A DNA stretch of 64,000 bases from Hyphomicrobiales bacterium. GTDB taxonomy: Bacteria > Pseudomonadota > Alphaproteobacteria > Rhizobiales > Rhizobiaceae. The DNA lies in NCBI GenBank assembly GCA_017305925.1, contig JAFKJW010000178.1:1-64000 (forward strand), in the 5' to 3' direction. Shown in pieces: positions 1 to 8,203 of this stretch. Under the pieces are notes generated by a model, which was given only the letters and a program-made list of their open reading frames with translations, was not told the DNA's origin and made no database searches. Position 1 is the stretch's first letter, and every line of letters begins with the position of its first letter. A program made the position numbers and the translations under genes.

Positions 1-2
1 CC

Positions 3-194
3 GCGAGCGGAAGCGGGTTCGATGCGGCCCGCGCGATCATGGCCTGCCTCGGCGAGGCCGCCGAATTCGCCAGTTGGCGATGGCGCGAGGAAGACAGCCG
101 CAGGATCCTGGCCGGGTCCGGACCGGCGCCGCTGACGAAGATCGACGCGAAAGGACAGCAGCACTGCCGTGAGGAAGCCAGGATTCATGCGTGA
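3..194 (+). pseudogene. Possible YcaO-family protein fragment, 5' end outside window
   Basis: An open frame enters from the left edge and stops at the TGA at 192-194. It begins with residues ASGSGFDAARAIMACLGEAA, which resembles the conserved Gly-rich/Glu segment of YcaO ATP-dependent cyclodehydratases (G-x-G, then a small-residue helix ending in GEAxE). YcaO proteins normally continue for well over 150 residues after this segment. Here only about 40 follow, and no continuation is visible in the other frames up to 340. It is therefore either a C-terminally truncated remnant or a misidentified tail of another protein. The match is short and the call is tentative. Confidence 0.35.
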
Positions 195-340
195 CCGTGT
201 CCGACTGCCCGTGCGTTCCAGCCGGGAGGCAGGCTCTTTTGGCGGCGTCACCTTGTCACGTCAAGGATCTGCGGCACGATCGCGGCCAGCGACGGCTTCG
301 AGGACATCGCCGGCTGCGGAAGGACAATCTTGCCTTTCCG

Positions 341-1243
341 CTATGCCCGCATCGTTTCGCGCATCGTGCCCTGCGCACGCGCGAGCGGCAGTCCCAGCGT
401 GATTAGGACGAGCGCCGCTGTGGCGATCTTCAGATCGCTGGGCTGGAGGCCGAGCGAAAGCGCCAGCGACAGTAGCTGGTAGTAGGCGATGGCGCCGACC
501 ACGGGCGCCAGCAACTGCCGCAGGACCGTGCCGCGGCCGGTCAGTGTCTCCCCGATCACCAGCGAGGCGAGACCGTTGATCAGGATGCCGGTGCCCATGC
601 CGACATCGGCATAGCCCTGCAACTGCACGACCAGCGAGCCGCCCAGCGCGGTGAGCCCCGAGGCGATGCCCAGCCCGGCCACTGTGTAGGTCCAGGGATT
701 GATGCCCAGCGAGGGCGCGAGTTCCGGATTGATGCCGATGACGCGCATCGCCGCGCCGGACTGGGTCATCAGATACCAGCGCAGGGCCAGGAACGCCGCG
801 CCGAGGATGATGGCGAAGGTCACGATCTGCAGGCCGACATTGGTCAATATGTCCGGATTGATCTGGGCGAAAATGTTGTCGGCCCCGAACAGCGCCACGT
901 TTGAACGCCCCAGCACCCGCATGTTGACGCTGTAGAGGCCGGTGAAGACCAGGATACCGGAAAGCAGCGGATTGATTCGGAAGCGGAGATGGATCAGGGC
1001 CGTCGCGGCGCCGGCGACGACCCCGGTCAACGCGCCGGCCACGGTGGCGAGCAGCGGCGTATAGCCGGCGAGCAGGAATGCCGCGCAGACGCAGCCGCCC
1101 AGCGGGAAGGCGCCTTCGCTGGTCAGGTCCGGAAAACTCAGCAGCCGGAACGGGATCATGATGCCGAGCGCCACGAAGGCATAGATGAGGCTTTGCGACA
1201 GCGTCACCGGCACCAGGTTCAGGAACGCATGGACGAGATCCAT
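341..1243 (-). CDS. ABC transporter permease, TrpY-type (COG4120)
   Basis: A 300-residue, strongly hydrophobic inner-membrane protein with about eight predicted helices, starting MDLVHAFLNLVPVTLSQSLI. It resembles permeases of the TrpXYZ class (aromatic amino-acid or uncharacterised substrates), a branch related to LivH/RbsC permeases. The chosen ATG lies 4 bp after the stop of the upstream ATPase gene, as expected for a translationally linked operon. A longer open frame upstream is Arg/Ser-rich shadow sequence and is rejected. It is the last gene of the binding protein-ATPase-permease operon. The substrate is unknown; in some members it is tryptophan or tyrosine. Confidence 0.88.
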   Translation of the reverse strand: MDLVHAFLNLVPVTLSQSLIYAFVALGIMIPFRLLSFPDLTSEGAFPLGGCVCAAFLLAGYTPLLATVAGALTGVVAGAATALIHLRFRINPLLSGILVFTGLYSVNMRVLGRSNVALFGADNIFAQINPDILTNVGLQIVTFAIILGAAFLALRWYLMTQSGAAMRVIGINPELAPSLGINPWTYTVAGLGIASGLTALGGSLVVQLQGYADVGMGTGILINGLASLVIGETLTGRGTVLRQLLAPVVGAIAYYQLLSLALSLGLQPSDLKIATAALVLITLGLPLARAQGTMRETMRA

Positions 1244-1247
1244 CGGG

Positions 1248-2078
1248 TCAGCTTCCCAACAACATGCGGTCGTTTTCGATCTTGAACTTGTCGACGAGGT
1301 CGGCGGGGGTGAGCGAGGTCTTTTCCGCGCCGTGAATGTCGTCGCGCACGCGGCCCGCATCCATCATCACCAGGCGGTTGCCGGTCTCGATCGCCTGGCG
1401 CATGTTGTGCGTCACCATCAGCGTCGTCAGCGCCTGTTCTGCGACGAGGCGGCGCGTCATGGCCATGACGAGATCGGCGGTTCGCGGGTCGAGCGCGGCC
1501 GTATGCTCGTCGAGCAGCAGCAGCTTCGGCTTCGACAGCGAGGCCATGATCAGCGAAAGCGCCTGGCGCTGGCCGCCCGAGAGCTGCGCCACGGGTGTCG
1601 ACAGGCGGTTCTCCATGCCGAGCGCCAGGCCGGCAAGCAGTTCGCGATAGCGACCGCGATTGCCGGCGGTCAGGTTGAAGCCGAGGCCGTGGCCCTTGCC
1701 GCGCCGTTCGGCGAGCGCGAGATTTTCCTCGATCGTCATCGCCGCCGCCGTTCCGATCATCGGATCCTGGAACACGCGGGCGATCATACCGGCGCGGCGA
1801 TGAGCCGGCAGGCGGGTAATGTCGCGCCCGTCGAGCGTCAGCCTGCCGCTGTCCGGCTCGATCGCACCGGCGATCATGTTGAGCAGGGTGGACTTGCCGG
1901 CGCCGTTGCTGCCGATGACGACGATGAAATCGCCGCGGTCGACAGTGAGGTCGAGCCCGTTCAATGCCGGGCGGGCCGTCGCCTGCCCGGCATTGAATGT
2001 CTTCGTCAGGCCTTTGCAGATCAGCAGCGGGACGCCGCCCGGCGCCCGCACGGCGTCGTCCTTTACTTGAGGATCCAC
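1248..2078 (-). CDS. ABC transporter ATP-binding protein, TrpZ-type (COG1101)
   Basis: A 276-residue nucleotide-binding subunit. Walker A is GSNGAGKST, the signature is LSGGQRQAL, and Walker B with its neighbours reads LLLLDEHTAALDP; the DEHTAALD variant is characteristic of the TrpZ/COG1101 group. It energises import with the adjacent permease and binding protein. The start used overlaps the end of the binding-protein gene by 16 bp. A start slightly downstream is possible because the first about 15 residues are not conserved in such ATPases. Its stop is 4 bp from the permease start. Confidence 0.92.
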   Translation of the reverse strand: MDPQVKDDAVRAPGGVPLLICKGLTKTFNAGQATARPALNGLDLTVDRGDFIVVIGSNGAGKSTLLNMIAGAIEPDSGRLTLDGRDITRLPAHRRAGMIARVFQDPMIGTAAAMTIEENLALAERRGKGHGLGFNLTAGNRGRYRELLAGLALGMENRLSTPVAQLSGGQRQALSLIMASLSKPKLLLLDEHTAALDPRTADLVMAMTRRLVAEQALTTLMVTHNMRQAIETGNRLVMMDAGRVRDDIHGAEKTSLTPADLVDKFKIENDRMLLGS

Positions 2079-3037
2079 GGGCTGTCCTTGAGCGCATCCG
2101 GGATGGTGAGGCCCACCGCCGCCAGCCCCTTGGGGCTGACATAGGACTCGAAGTCGATCGGCTGCGGCACATATGGCGGGATATCGGCGGGCTTCTCTCC
2201 CTTGAAGATGCGGTCGGCGATGTCGGCGGCATGCTCGCCGTTCTTCCGGTAGGAGATCGCATGGAAACCGGCGAGCTGGTCCTTGAGATCGGGCGCGTAG
2301 ACCGAGTTGAAGAGCGGCAGCTTGATGCGCTGGGCGACCTGCGCCACGACAGGGACCGACGTCTGGACGATGTTGGACTGGATGAGGAAGATCGCATCGA
2401 CCTTGCCGGCGAAGCTCTGCACACGCTGCGGCAGGTCGTTGGCATTGTCGACTGGCACGGCCACGACCTCGATACCGGCCTTGGCGGCCGCCTTGTTGAT
2501 CAGCTCCATGTTCGAGGTGTCGTTGTCCTCACCCGGATTGAACAGCGTGCCGACCTTCTTGATCCCAGGCAGGACCTGCTTGAGATAGTCGAAGGAAGCG
2601 TCGAAATTCGGCAGCATGGACGCGCCGGTGCTCCACGCCGAGCCGTGCTGCCAGTCCGGCACGATGCCGGCGACGACCGGATCGACCACGGCGCCGAACA
2701 CGATCGGGATCGACTTGTCGGTAATGCCGCGCACGGCGGCCTGATTGAGGCCGGTGGTGATGGCGAAGATCATGTCCGGATGCTGGGCCTCGACCTGCTG
2801 CAAAAGCTGCGGCACCAGCGTGCGATCGAAATTGGCATGGCGGAATTCGTAGCGCACATCCCTGCCCTCCGCATAGCCGAGCACGGCCATGCGTGCCTTG
2901 AAACCGTCGGCGACCTCGTTGAGTGCCGGATGCTCGCCGAAGCTGGCGATCTCGATCAGCTTCGGATCGGCCGAGGCGGCGCTGGCAAAGGCGGTCAGCG
3001 CCAAGGCCACGAAAATCGATTTCAGACGTCCTGTCAT
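2063..3037 (-). CDS. ABC substrate-binding protein, TrpX-type (COG2984)
   Basis: A 324-residue periplasmic binding protein. A signal peptide (MTGRLKSIFVALALTAFASA, cleaved after the Ala-rich stretch) is followed by a type-I fold beginning KLIEIASFGEHPALNEVADG. The sequence fits the COG2984 family paired with COG4120 permeases and COG1101 ATPases, and all three are adjacent here. The start at 3037 is chosen because AGGGAG lies just upstream on the minus strand and the signal peptide starts directly there; the longer frame has no such features. Ligand unknown. The neighbouring M19 peptidase-like gene hints at an amino acid or amide ligand. Confidence 0.9.
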   Translation of the reverse strand: MTGRLKSIFVALALTAFASAASADPKLIEIASFGEHPALNEVADGFKARMAVLGYAEGRDVRYEFRHANFDRTLVPQLLQQVEAQHPDMIFAITTGLNQAAVRGITDKSIPIVFGAVVDPVVAGIVPDWQHGSAWSTGASMLPNFDASFDYLKQVLPGIKKVGTLFNPGEDNDTSNMELINKAAAKAGIEVVAVPVDNANDLPQRVQSFAGKVDAIFLIQSNIVQTSVPVVAQVAQRIKLPLFNSVYAPDLKDQLAGFHAISYRKNGEHAADIADRIFKGEKPADIPPYVPQPIDFESYVSPKGLAAVGLTIPDALKDSPWILK

Positions 3038-3062
3038 GTTACTCTCCCTGGTTGCGGTGCGC

Positions 3063-4046
3063 CTATGAGCGCCAGTTCTGTTCGGCGACCCGCAGGAAAT
3101 TCTCTCCCAGGATGCCGAGAAGCGCGGTTTCATCGTAGCCGTGGCGGTCCAGTGCCTCGATCAGTTCGGACAGCGCCTCGGGCTTGACGTCGGCCCATGG
3201 CGGCCGCGGATAGCCGCGCAGGGCCATCATCGGACCGGAATCATAGAGCTTGGTCATGAAGGGCTGATAGAAGACGGTGTCGAGGCCGAGGCCGACATGC
3301 TGCGGCCCGACGAGCTGGGCGATGTGGTCGATATGGCGCACGATCGCCGAAACGCCCGACGTGTTGTCGTCGGTGAGGAAGGCGCCGATCGAATTGATGC
3401 CGATCACGCCGCCCCGCGCCGCCGCCGCCTTGATCTGCGTATCGTCGACATTGCGCTCGTGGTTCTTGAGCGCACGCACGCTGGAATGCGAGAAAATCAC
3501 CGGTTTGCTCGACAATTCGATGATGTCGAGCGAGGTATTGACGCCGGCATGGCTGGCATCGAGCATCATGCCGACGCGATTGGCCTCGGCCACGAAGGCG
3601 CGGCCGAGCATCGACAGGCCGGCATCGGAAGGCTCGTGGCAGCCGTCGCCGAGCGGATTGCGGGTGTTGTAGGCCAGGATCATCCAGCGCACGCCCAGCC
3701 GATACCAGCTTTCGATCATCGCCGGCTCGTAGGCGGCCGGCCCGGCGCCCTGCAGGTGAAAGCTGATCGCGGTCCTGCCGGATGCCTTGGCGTTGCGGAT
3801 ATCCGCCACCGTGTCGATGATCGCGAATTCGTGCGCGCGTGCTTCGAACCAGCGCCGCTGCTGCGACAGATGGCGAAGCGTCGGTTCCGGCCGGTCCCAA
3901 TCGGCGCCGATCGTCAGCGACAGGAAGGAAAAACCGGCGGCGCGATAGCGCGCCAGCATGTCCGGTCCCTCGTCCAGGCATTCCGGCGTCCAGCCGACGG
4001 CGCTTTCCCAGACGATGGCCTTGTCGATAAGCGAAGAAGACGCCAT
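3063..4046 (-). CDS. Peptidase M19 (membrane dipeptidase) family protein with altered metal ligands
   Basis: A 327-residue TIM-barrel protein of the renal-dipeptidase family. Recognisable segments are MLDASHAG (His166) and VIFSHSS (His187), matching two zinc-binding histidines. The N-terminal His-x-Asp zinc motif is absent: the equivalent region reads IVWESAVGW. The bridging Glu of the usual EGG/EGA segment appears to be Gln99 (HLQGAG). The protein may therefore use a different metal set, act on other amide substrates, or be inactive as a dipeptidase. It lies 25 bp upstream of the TrpX-type binding-protein gene and is probably co-transcribed with the importer. No signal peptide is evident, so it is likely cytoplasmic. 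Confidence 0.85.
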   Translation of the reverse strand: MASSSLIDKAIVWESAVGWTPECLDEGPDMLARYRAAGFSFLSLTIGADWDRPEPTLRHLSQQRRWFEARAHEFAIIDTVADIRNAKASGRTAISFHLQGAGPAAYEPAMIESWYRLGVRWMILAYNTRNPLGDGCHEPSDAGLSMLGRAFVAEANRVGMMLDASHAGVNTSLDIIELSSKPVIFSHSSVRALKNHERNVDDTQIKAAAARGGVIGINSIGAFLTDDNTSGVSAIVRHIDHIAQLVGPQHVGLGLDTVFYQPFMTKLYDSGPMMALRGYPRPPWADVKPEALSELIEALDRHGYDETALLGILGENFLRVAEQNWRS

Positions 4047-4117
4047 CAGCAGCTTGCCCCCCGATCTCGTTGTGCTTTTGACAGGGTATTGGACGAACCA
4101 TCATTGCGCAATTGACG

Positions 4118-4134
4118 ACAATGGGTTCGATTGT
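4118..4134. promoter_or_regulatory. Possible LysR-regulator binding site in divergent promoter
   Basis: The inverted repeat ACAAT-N7-ATTGT lies in the 108-bp gap between the divergent M19-like gene and the LysR gene. Position and dyad form suit a LysR-type autoregulatory site. This is inferred from position only. Confidence 0.3.
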
Positions 4135-4154
4135 TGCAAAACAGGAACAATCGA

Positions 4155-5105
4155 ATGCTGCGCAAAGCCGACCCTTTCGACCTCATGATCTTTGCCCACG
4201 TCATCGAGGCCGGCAGCTTCACCCTTGCCGCCGAACGGCTGGGCTTGCCCAAATCGACGGTGTCGCGGCGCATCTCGGCGCTCGAGGCTGCGCTTGGCGA
4301 GCGGCTCGTCCAGCGCACCACGCGCAGGATCGTGCTGACGGAAATGGGCCAGCGCATCCGCACTTCGGCGGAGCAGATCGTCCACGAAGTGGAGGTGGTC
4401 ACGGCGCTGGCCGAGGACAGCCAGGTGACGCCATCGGGCCGGCTCAGGGTCTCGATGCCCGGCGACCTCGCCTCCATCGCCTTTGCGCCGATGCTGGCGC
4501 AGTTTGCCATAAACTACCCGGCGGTACAGCTCGAGCTCGACCTCTCGCCCGACTATGTCGACGTGCTGGCCGACAGTTTCGATCTCGCCATACGCATTGG
4601 CGGAGAGACGCTTGGCCTGCATCTCACCGCGCGGCACCTGGTCGATATCGGCATCGGGCTTTATGCCGCGCCGTCCTATGTGGCGGCCTCCGGCGAGCCG
4701 GACCTGCCGCAATCGCTCGCCCGGCACGACATGCTCGTCCTGCATACCGGCGGGGAAGCCGTTTGCTGGCGGCTGGAAAAGGGTGCACAGGTGGCGGCGG
4801 CCGATATGTCGGGCCGGCGCGTTTCCGCCAATTCCTACGATCTGCTGCTCAGGCTCGCCCGCGCCGGCGCCGGCATCGCCGCCCTGCCCGATATGTTCGC
4901 GCAGCCTTATGTCGACGGCGGCGAACTCAGGCGCGTCCTGCCGGACTGGCGGCTGCCGCCGGCGATGGCGCGCGCTGTTTTCCCGAGCCGCAAGCTGATG
5001 CCGCGCAAAACGCGGGTGTTCCTCGACGAATTGCTGAGCTTCCTCAAACCGAAGCCGCTGCGTGCCGCCTCAGCCAAACAGGACCCTGCACATCTTGTGG
5101 GATAG
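4155..5105 (+). CDS. LysR-family transcriptional regulator
   Basis: A 316-residue protein with an N-terminal winged helix-turn-helix (residues about 5-65: FTLAAERLGLPKSTVSRRIS, then LTEMGQRI) and a C-terminal LysR substrate-binding domain starting near GRLRVSMPGD. The start at 4155 is chosen over the in-frame codon at 4131 because AGGAACA lies 6-7 bp upstream and HTH homology starts shortly after. It is divergent from the M19/TrpXYZ genes and probably controls them; this is inferred from position. It ends at 5105, before a rho-independent terminator. Confidence 0.93.
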   Translation: MLRKADPFDLMIFAHVIEAGSFTLAAERLGLPKSTVSRRISALEAALGERLVQRTTRRIVLTEMGQRIRTSAEQIVHEVEVVTALAEDSQVTPSGRLRVSMPGDLASIAFAPMLAQFAINYPAVQLELDLSPDYVDVLADSFDLAIRIGGETLGLHLTARHLVDIGIGLYAAPSYVAASGEPDLPQSLARHDMLVLHTGGEAVCWRLEKGAQVAAADMSGRRVSANSYDLLLRLARAGAGIAALPDMFAQPYVDGGELRRVLPDWRLPPAMARAVFPSRKLMPRKTRVFLDELLSFLKPKPLRAASAKQDPAHLVG

Positions 5106-5120
5106 CCCTCTTCCTTCCCG

Positions 5121-5157
5121 AAAAAAGGCGGGTCGATGACAGCCATCGGGGCCCGCC
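5121..5157 (-). terminator. Rho-independent terminator of the minus-strand operon
   Basis: On the minus strand, GGCGGG (5157-5152) pairs with CCCGCC (5132-5127), with an inner CGATG/CATCG stem, followed by six T residues (5126-5121). It lies about 110 bp after the cyclase stop codon and would end the operon that starts at 12.1 kb. Confidence 0.75.
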
Positions 5158-5198
5158 CAGCTCCGCGCTGATCCTCGTGCCGGCGCAGGTCAGGCAAT

Positions 5199-5222
5199 GG
5201 CCTGGATGCAGGCGGTTTTTTC
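5199..5222 (+). terminator. Rho-independent terminator downstream of the LysR gene
   Basis: GCCTG (5200-5204), loop GATG, CAGGC (5209-5213), then GG and a run of T. It is on the plus strand about 95 bp after the LysR stop. With the minus-strand terminator it separates two convergent transcription units. Confidence 0.7.
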
Positions 5223-5269
5223 CGAGCGATACGCCGCGGCGATCCCGCTTTTGGGAGCATCGACCGTCT

Positions 5270-6244
5270 TTACTTGATGACCACCGGATTGACCGGGGCG
5301 CCTGAGCCGCCGACCACCTTGAGCGGCGCCGCCGTATAGAGGAACGTCCACTGACCGTCTGCCGCACAGTCCTCGGCGAGCGCGTCAAGCGCTGCAATTT
5401 CGGTGAAGGTCACGCCGAGATTGCGCATCAGGGCACAGTGCAAGGGTATCACCACACCGGTCTCGGGGTCGGCAGTGACCTCGTTCGCGATGGTGTCGGT
5501 AACAAGGTTCGCGAGTTCCATCTCGTGGAACCATTTGACGAGCTCAGGGCTGAAGGTAAGGCCGGGCTCGATGAAGTCTGCGTAGAATTCGGCGTTCTCC
5601 CGCTCGTAATAGGAGCCGATCCAGCCGGTGCGGATGAGCAGGATATCGTGCTTCTGGATCTCGCAGCCCTGTGCCTTCGCCGCCGCCAGGAGGTCATTGT
5701 GGTGGAAGGTCTCACCCTTGTCGAGCACCTTCTTGCCGCGATGGCGCGCCATGTCGATCAATATGCCGCGCCCCACGACGCCCCGCTCGGCGATCGGCAG
5801 CACGCTTGCCTTCTTCATGCTGCCGGCGGTGGTGCGGGCATCGAAGCCATTGTAGATGTGGTCGTCGTACCAGACGTGGCCGAGCGCGTCGTACTGTGTC
5901 GACCCTTGCAGGTACATGATCATCACGTCGTCGGCGAATTCATGGTTTCCGGGAGATTCCTTGCCCGCGCCGCACAGAAAATGCCCCTTGTCCATCACGT
6001 TGAAACGCTGCGCTCCGGTACGGCCGGGCCAGACGGGATCGCCCTTGGGATGGCCCATCTGGACCTGGAGGGTGAAGGTCTTGCCAGTCCTGACCGAAGC
6101 CACCCCGCGCAGCACTTCCGCGGGCGTCAGGAAATTCAGCGCCCCGACTTCGTCGTCCTGGCCCCAGCGCCCCCAGTTGCGCGGCAGTCCTTCCATCAGC
6201 TCGCGCATATGCGGAACAGGCGTCTGGCTATGTCCTTCACACAT
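5270..6244 (-). CDS. Cyclase family (KynB-like) metal-dependent hydrolase
   Basis: A 324-residue protein of the cyclase/kynurenine-formamidase fold. Residues STQYDALGHVWY correspond to the family's metal motif (HxGTHxDxPxH in KynB), in the diverged form seen in long cyclase-family members. The family hydrolyses amides, lactones or cyclic compounds. The start at 6244 is preferred over the in-frame ATG at 6250 because GGGAGGA directly abuts the latter and sits 6 bp from the former. It is the last gene of the operon with a polyol dehydrogenase and an RbsABC-type importer, 16 bp after a permease, so a role on an imported carbohydrate derivative (for example a lactone) is likely. Confidence 0.88.
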   Translation of the reverse strand: MCEGHSQTPVPHMRELMEGLPRNWGRWGQDDEVGALNFLTPAEVLRGVASVRTGKTFTLQVQMGHPKGDPVWPGRTGAQRFNVMDKGHFLCGAGKESPGNHEFADDVMIMYLQGSTQYDALGHVWYDDHIYNGFDARTTAGSMKKASVLPIAERGVVGRGILIDMARHRGKKVLDKGETFHHNDLLAAAKAQGCEIQKHDILLIRTGWIGSYYERENAEFYADFIEPGLTFSPELVKWFHEMELANLVTDTIANEVTADPETGVVIPLHCALMRNLGVTFTEIAALDALAEDCAADGQWTFLYTAAPLKVVGGSGAPVNPVVIK

Positions 6245-6260
6245 CTTCATTCCTCCCGGA

Positions 6261-7223
6261 TCAGTTCGCGTCCCGCGACGTTGCAAACAGCACAAGGATC
6301 AGCACGAGTCCGCTGATCGCATAACGAAGGGCCGGCCCAAGGCCGAGCGTGATGAGAAGATTGGTGAGCAGGCTGAAGATCAGCGCGCCCAGCATCGTTC
6401 CGATGAAGGTTCCCGTGCCGCCCGACAGCGCCGCTCCGCCGATCACCGCGGCTGCGATCGACATCATCGTGTAGGGCGCGCCGATGGAAAGGTTGGCGCT
6501 GGCGACGTAACCGTAGAGCAGGACGCCCGAAAGCGCGGCCAGAGCGCCGCTCGCCGCGTAGGTCAGGAGCAGGACGCGCGTCACCGGAACGCCCGCCGCC
6601 TGCGCGGCGCGCACGTTCGATCCCACCAGATAAAGCTGGCGACCGAAGCGCGTGTAGCGCAGCAGCACCGTCATCAGAACGGCGACGAGCGCGCAGATGA
6701 CGACGAGCCACGGAATGCCGAGGAAGCGGCCGATGCCGATATTCTCGATCAGCGTGCCCGGCATCTGCGGCGCCCGCGACTGGGCATAGACGAGCGCGAG
6801 GCCCTCGACGACGAAGGAGACGCCAAGTGTGACGACGAGCGGATAGAGGCCCAGGAAGCGCATGCCGATGCCGTTCACCAGCCCGATCGCGATGCCGAGC
6901 ACCAGAACCGTGCCGAGCGCCATCGGCAGCAGCTCGTTCGAGCTGCCGGCCATGCCCGACACGATGAGCGCCGAAAGCGTCATGATCGACCCGACCGAGA
7001 GATCGATGCCCTGGTTGCCGGAAACGATGACGAGGGTTTGGCCCGCGCTGGCCACCGCCAGGAGCGACGAGATCGCCAGCACGGCCCAGATGTTCATGGG
7101 CGACAGGAAGGCCGGCTTGACCAGCCAGCCCGCGGCGCACAGCAGCGCGATGATGAGGAGGCTTCCGCCATGCGGGACGGCGGCGAGGGAAAGCCGCGGC
7201 CTGCCTGATCCGGTCGTGCTCAT
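6261..7223 (-). CDS. Sugar ABC transporter permease, RbsC family (second permease)
   Basis: A 320-residue polytopic membrane protein. GQTLVIVSGNQGIDLSVGSI is the hallmark RbsC/XylH motif (GIDLSVG), and a GGAALSGGTGTFIGTMLGAL segment follows near the C-terminus. Its start overlaps the stop of the preceding permease by 4 bp (ATGA), indicating translational coupling. Two distinct RbsC-type permeases in tandem imply a heterodimeric channel rather than the usual homodimer. The substrate is inferred to be a sugar or polyol from the family and from the operon dehydrogenase. Confidence 0.93.
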   Translation of the reverse strand: MSTTGSGRPRLSLAAVPHGGSLLIIALLCAAGWLVKPAFLSPMNIWAVLAISSLLAVASAGQTLVIVSGNQGIDLSVGSIMTLSALIVSGMAGSSNELLPMALGTVLVLGIAIGLVNGIGMRFLGLYPLVVTLGVSFVVEGLALVYAQSRAPQMPGTLIENIGIGRFLGIPWLVVICALVAVLMTVLLRYTRFGRQLYLVGSNVRAAQAAGVPVTRVLLLTYAASGALAALSGVLLYGYVASANLSIGAPYTMMSIAAAVIGGAALSGGTGTFIGTMLGALIFSLLTNLLITLGLGPALRYAISGLVLILVLFATSRDAN

Positions 7224-8203
7224 GTCCGGCCCCCGCCCGCGAGCATCTCACGCGAAATCCTGTCGTTCCTGGCCTTGAGCCAGCCGCCGGACAGAACCAC
7301 CGCCGCGAGGCCGGCGAGCAGCACGCAGCCGACGATCAGTTGCTGCCAGAATGGCGACGCTCCGATGCCGAGCGCGACATCGCTTATCAGCCCGATGAAG
7401 ATCACGCCCAGAACGGCGCCGAAGCCGCTGCCGGAGCCGCCGTTCAGCGCCACGCCGCCGATCACCGCGCCGGCGATGCTGAGCAGCGTATAGGGTTGGG
7501 CGAACAGCGGATCGCCCGCGCCGACGCAGAGCGTCACGAAGAGGCCCGAAAGCCCGACGAAGCCTCCGCCCAGCATATAGCTTGCGAACCGCAGCCTCGC
7601 GGTCGGCAGGCCGGAATTCCAGGCCCGCTGAGGGTCGGCGCCTGTCGCCCGCAGTTTCAGCCAGAAGTCCGACGCCGCGATCAGCGACCAGACGACCAGC
7701 ACGCCGAGGAACACCAGCATCGCATTGGGAATGCCGAGGCTCGCGCCGTTCATGAACCTGACCGCCTCCATGGGCGCCATGCCGCCCGGCGCCGAACGGA
7801 TCTGCAGCGTCAGACCCAGAAGCACGAAAGACATGGCGAACGTCGCGAGCAGCGGATTGAGCCGGAGGATGCCTATCAGCGTTCCATTGGCCGCGCCGAT
7901 CGCCAGGCCGAGAACCACGCAGGCCAGGATCACGGCGGAGAGCGGATAGCCTGTCTCGAACAGGGCGATCGCCACGACATTGACGAAGCTCACGCCCGCT
8001 CCGACCGAGAGGTCGATACCCCGGCCCATCAGCGCCAGCGTCTGGCCGAGGACAACGACCCAGAGACCGAGCTGGGAGCTCGACCAGCCGATCATCGAGG
8101 CTGTCGTCAGCAGGCCCGGATTGACGGCCAGCGCGAAGAGCAGGGCGGCCAGCGCCAGGATTCCGGCGGGAAAAGCCGAATGCGACCAGACGGGCCTCAG
8201 CAT
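7220..8203 (-). CDS. Sugar ABC transporter permease, RbsC family (first permease)
   Basis: A 327-residue polytopic membrane protein starting MLRPVWSHSAFPAGILALAA. It carries the family motif GQTLALMGRGIDLSVGAG and the C-terminal GGVALNGGSGSGFGAVLGVI. The ATG at 8203 shares one base with the ATPase stop codon (TGATG). A longer open frame reaching 8866 is an antisense-type shadow of the ATPase gene and is rejected. With the next gene it forms the membrane channel of this importer. Confidence 0.93.
   Translation of the reverse strand: MLRPVWSHSAFPAGILALAALLFALAVNPGLLTTASMIGWSSSQLGLWVVVLGQTLALMGRGIDLSVGAGVSFVNVVAIALFETGYPLSAVILACVVLGLAIGAANGTLIGILRLNPLLATFAMSFVLLGLTLQIRSAPGGMAPMEAVRFMNGASLGIPNAMLVFLGVLVVWSLIAASDFWLKLRATGADPQRAWNSGLPTARLRFASYMLGGGFVGLSGLFVTLCVGAGDPLFAQPYTLLSIAGAVIGGVALNGGSGSGFGAVLGVIFIGLISDVALGIGASPFWQQLIVGCVLLAGLAAVVLSGGWLKARNDRISREMLAGGGRT

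Noticed and set aside
1185..2144. Long plus-strand open frames opposite the TrpXYZ genes
   Set aside because: They are antisense shadows in a high-GC genome, with Arg/His/Asp-rich composition and no motifs; the minus-strand genes have clear domains.
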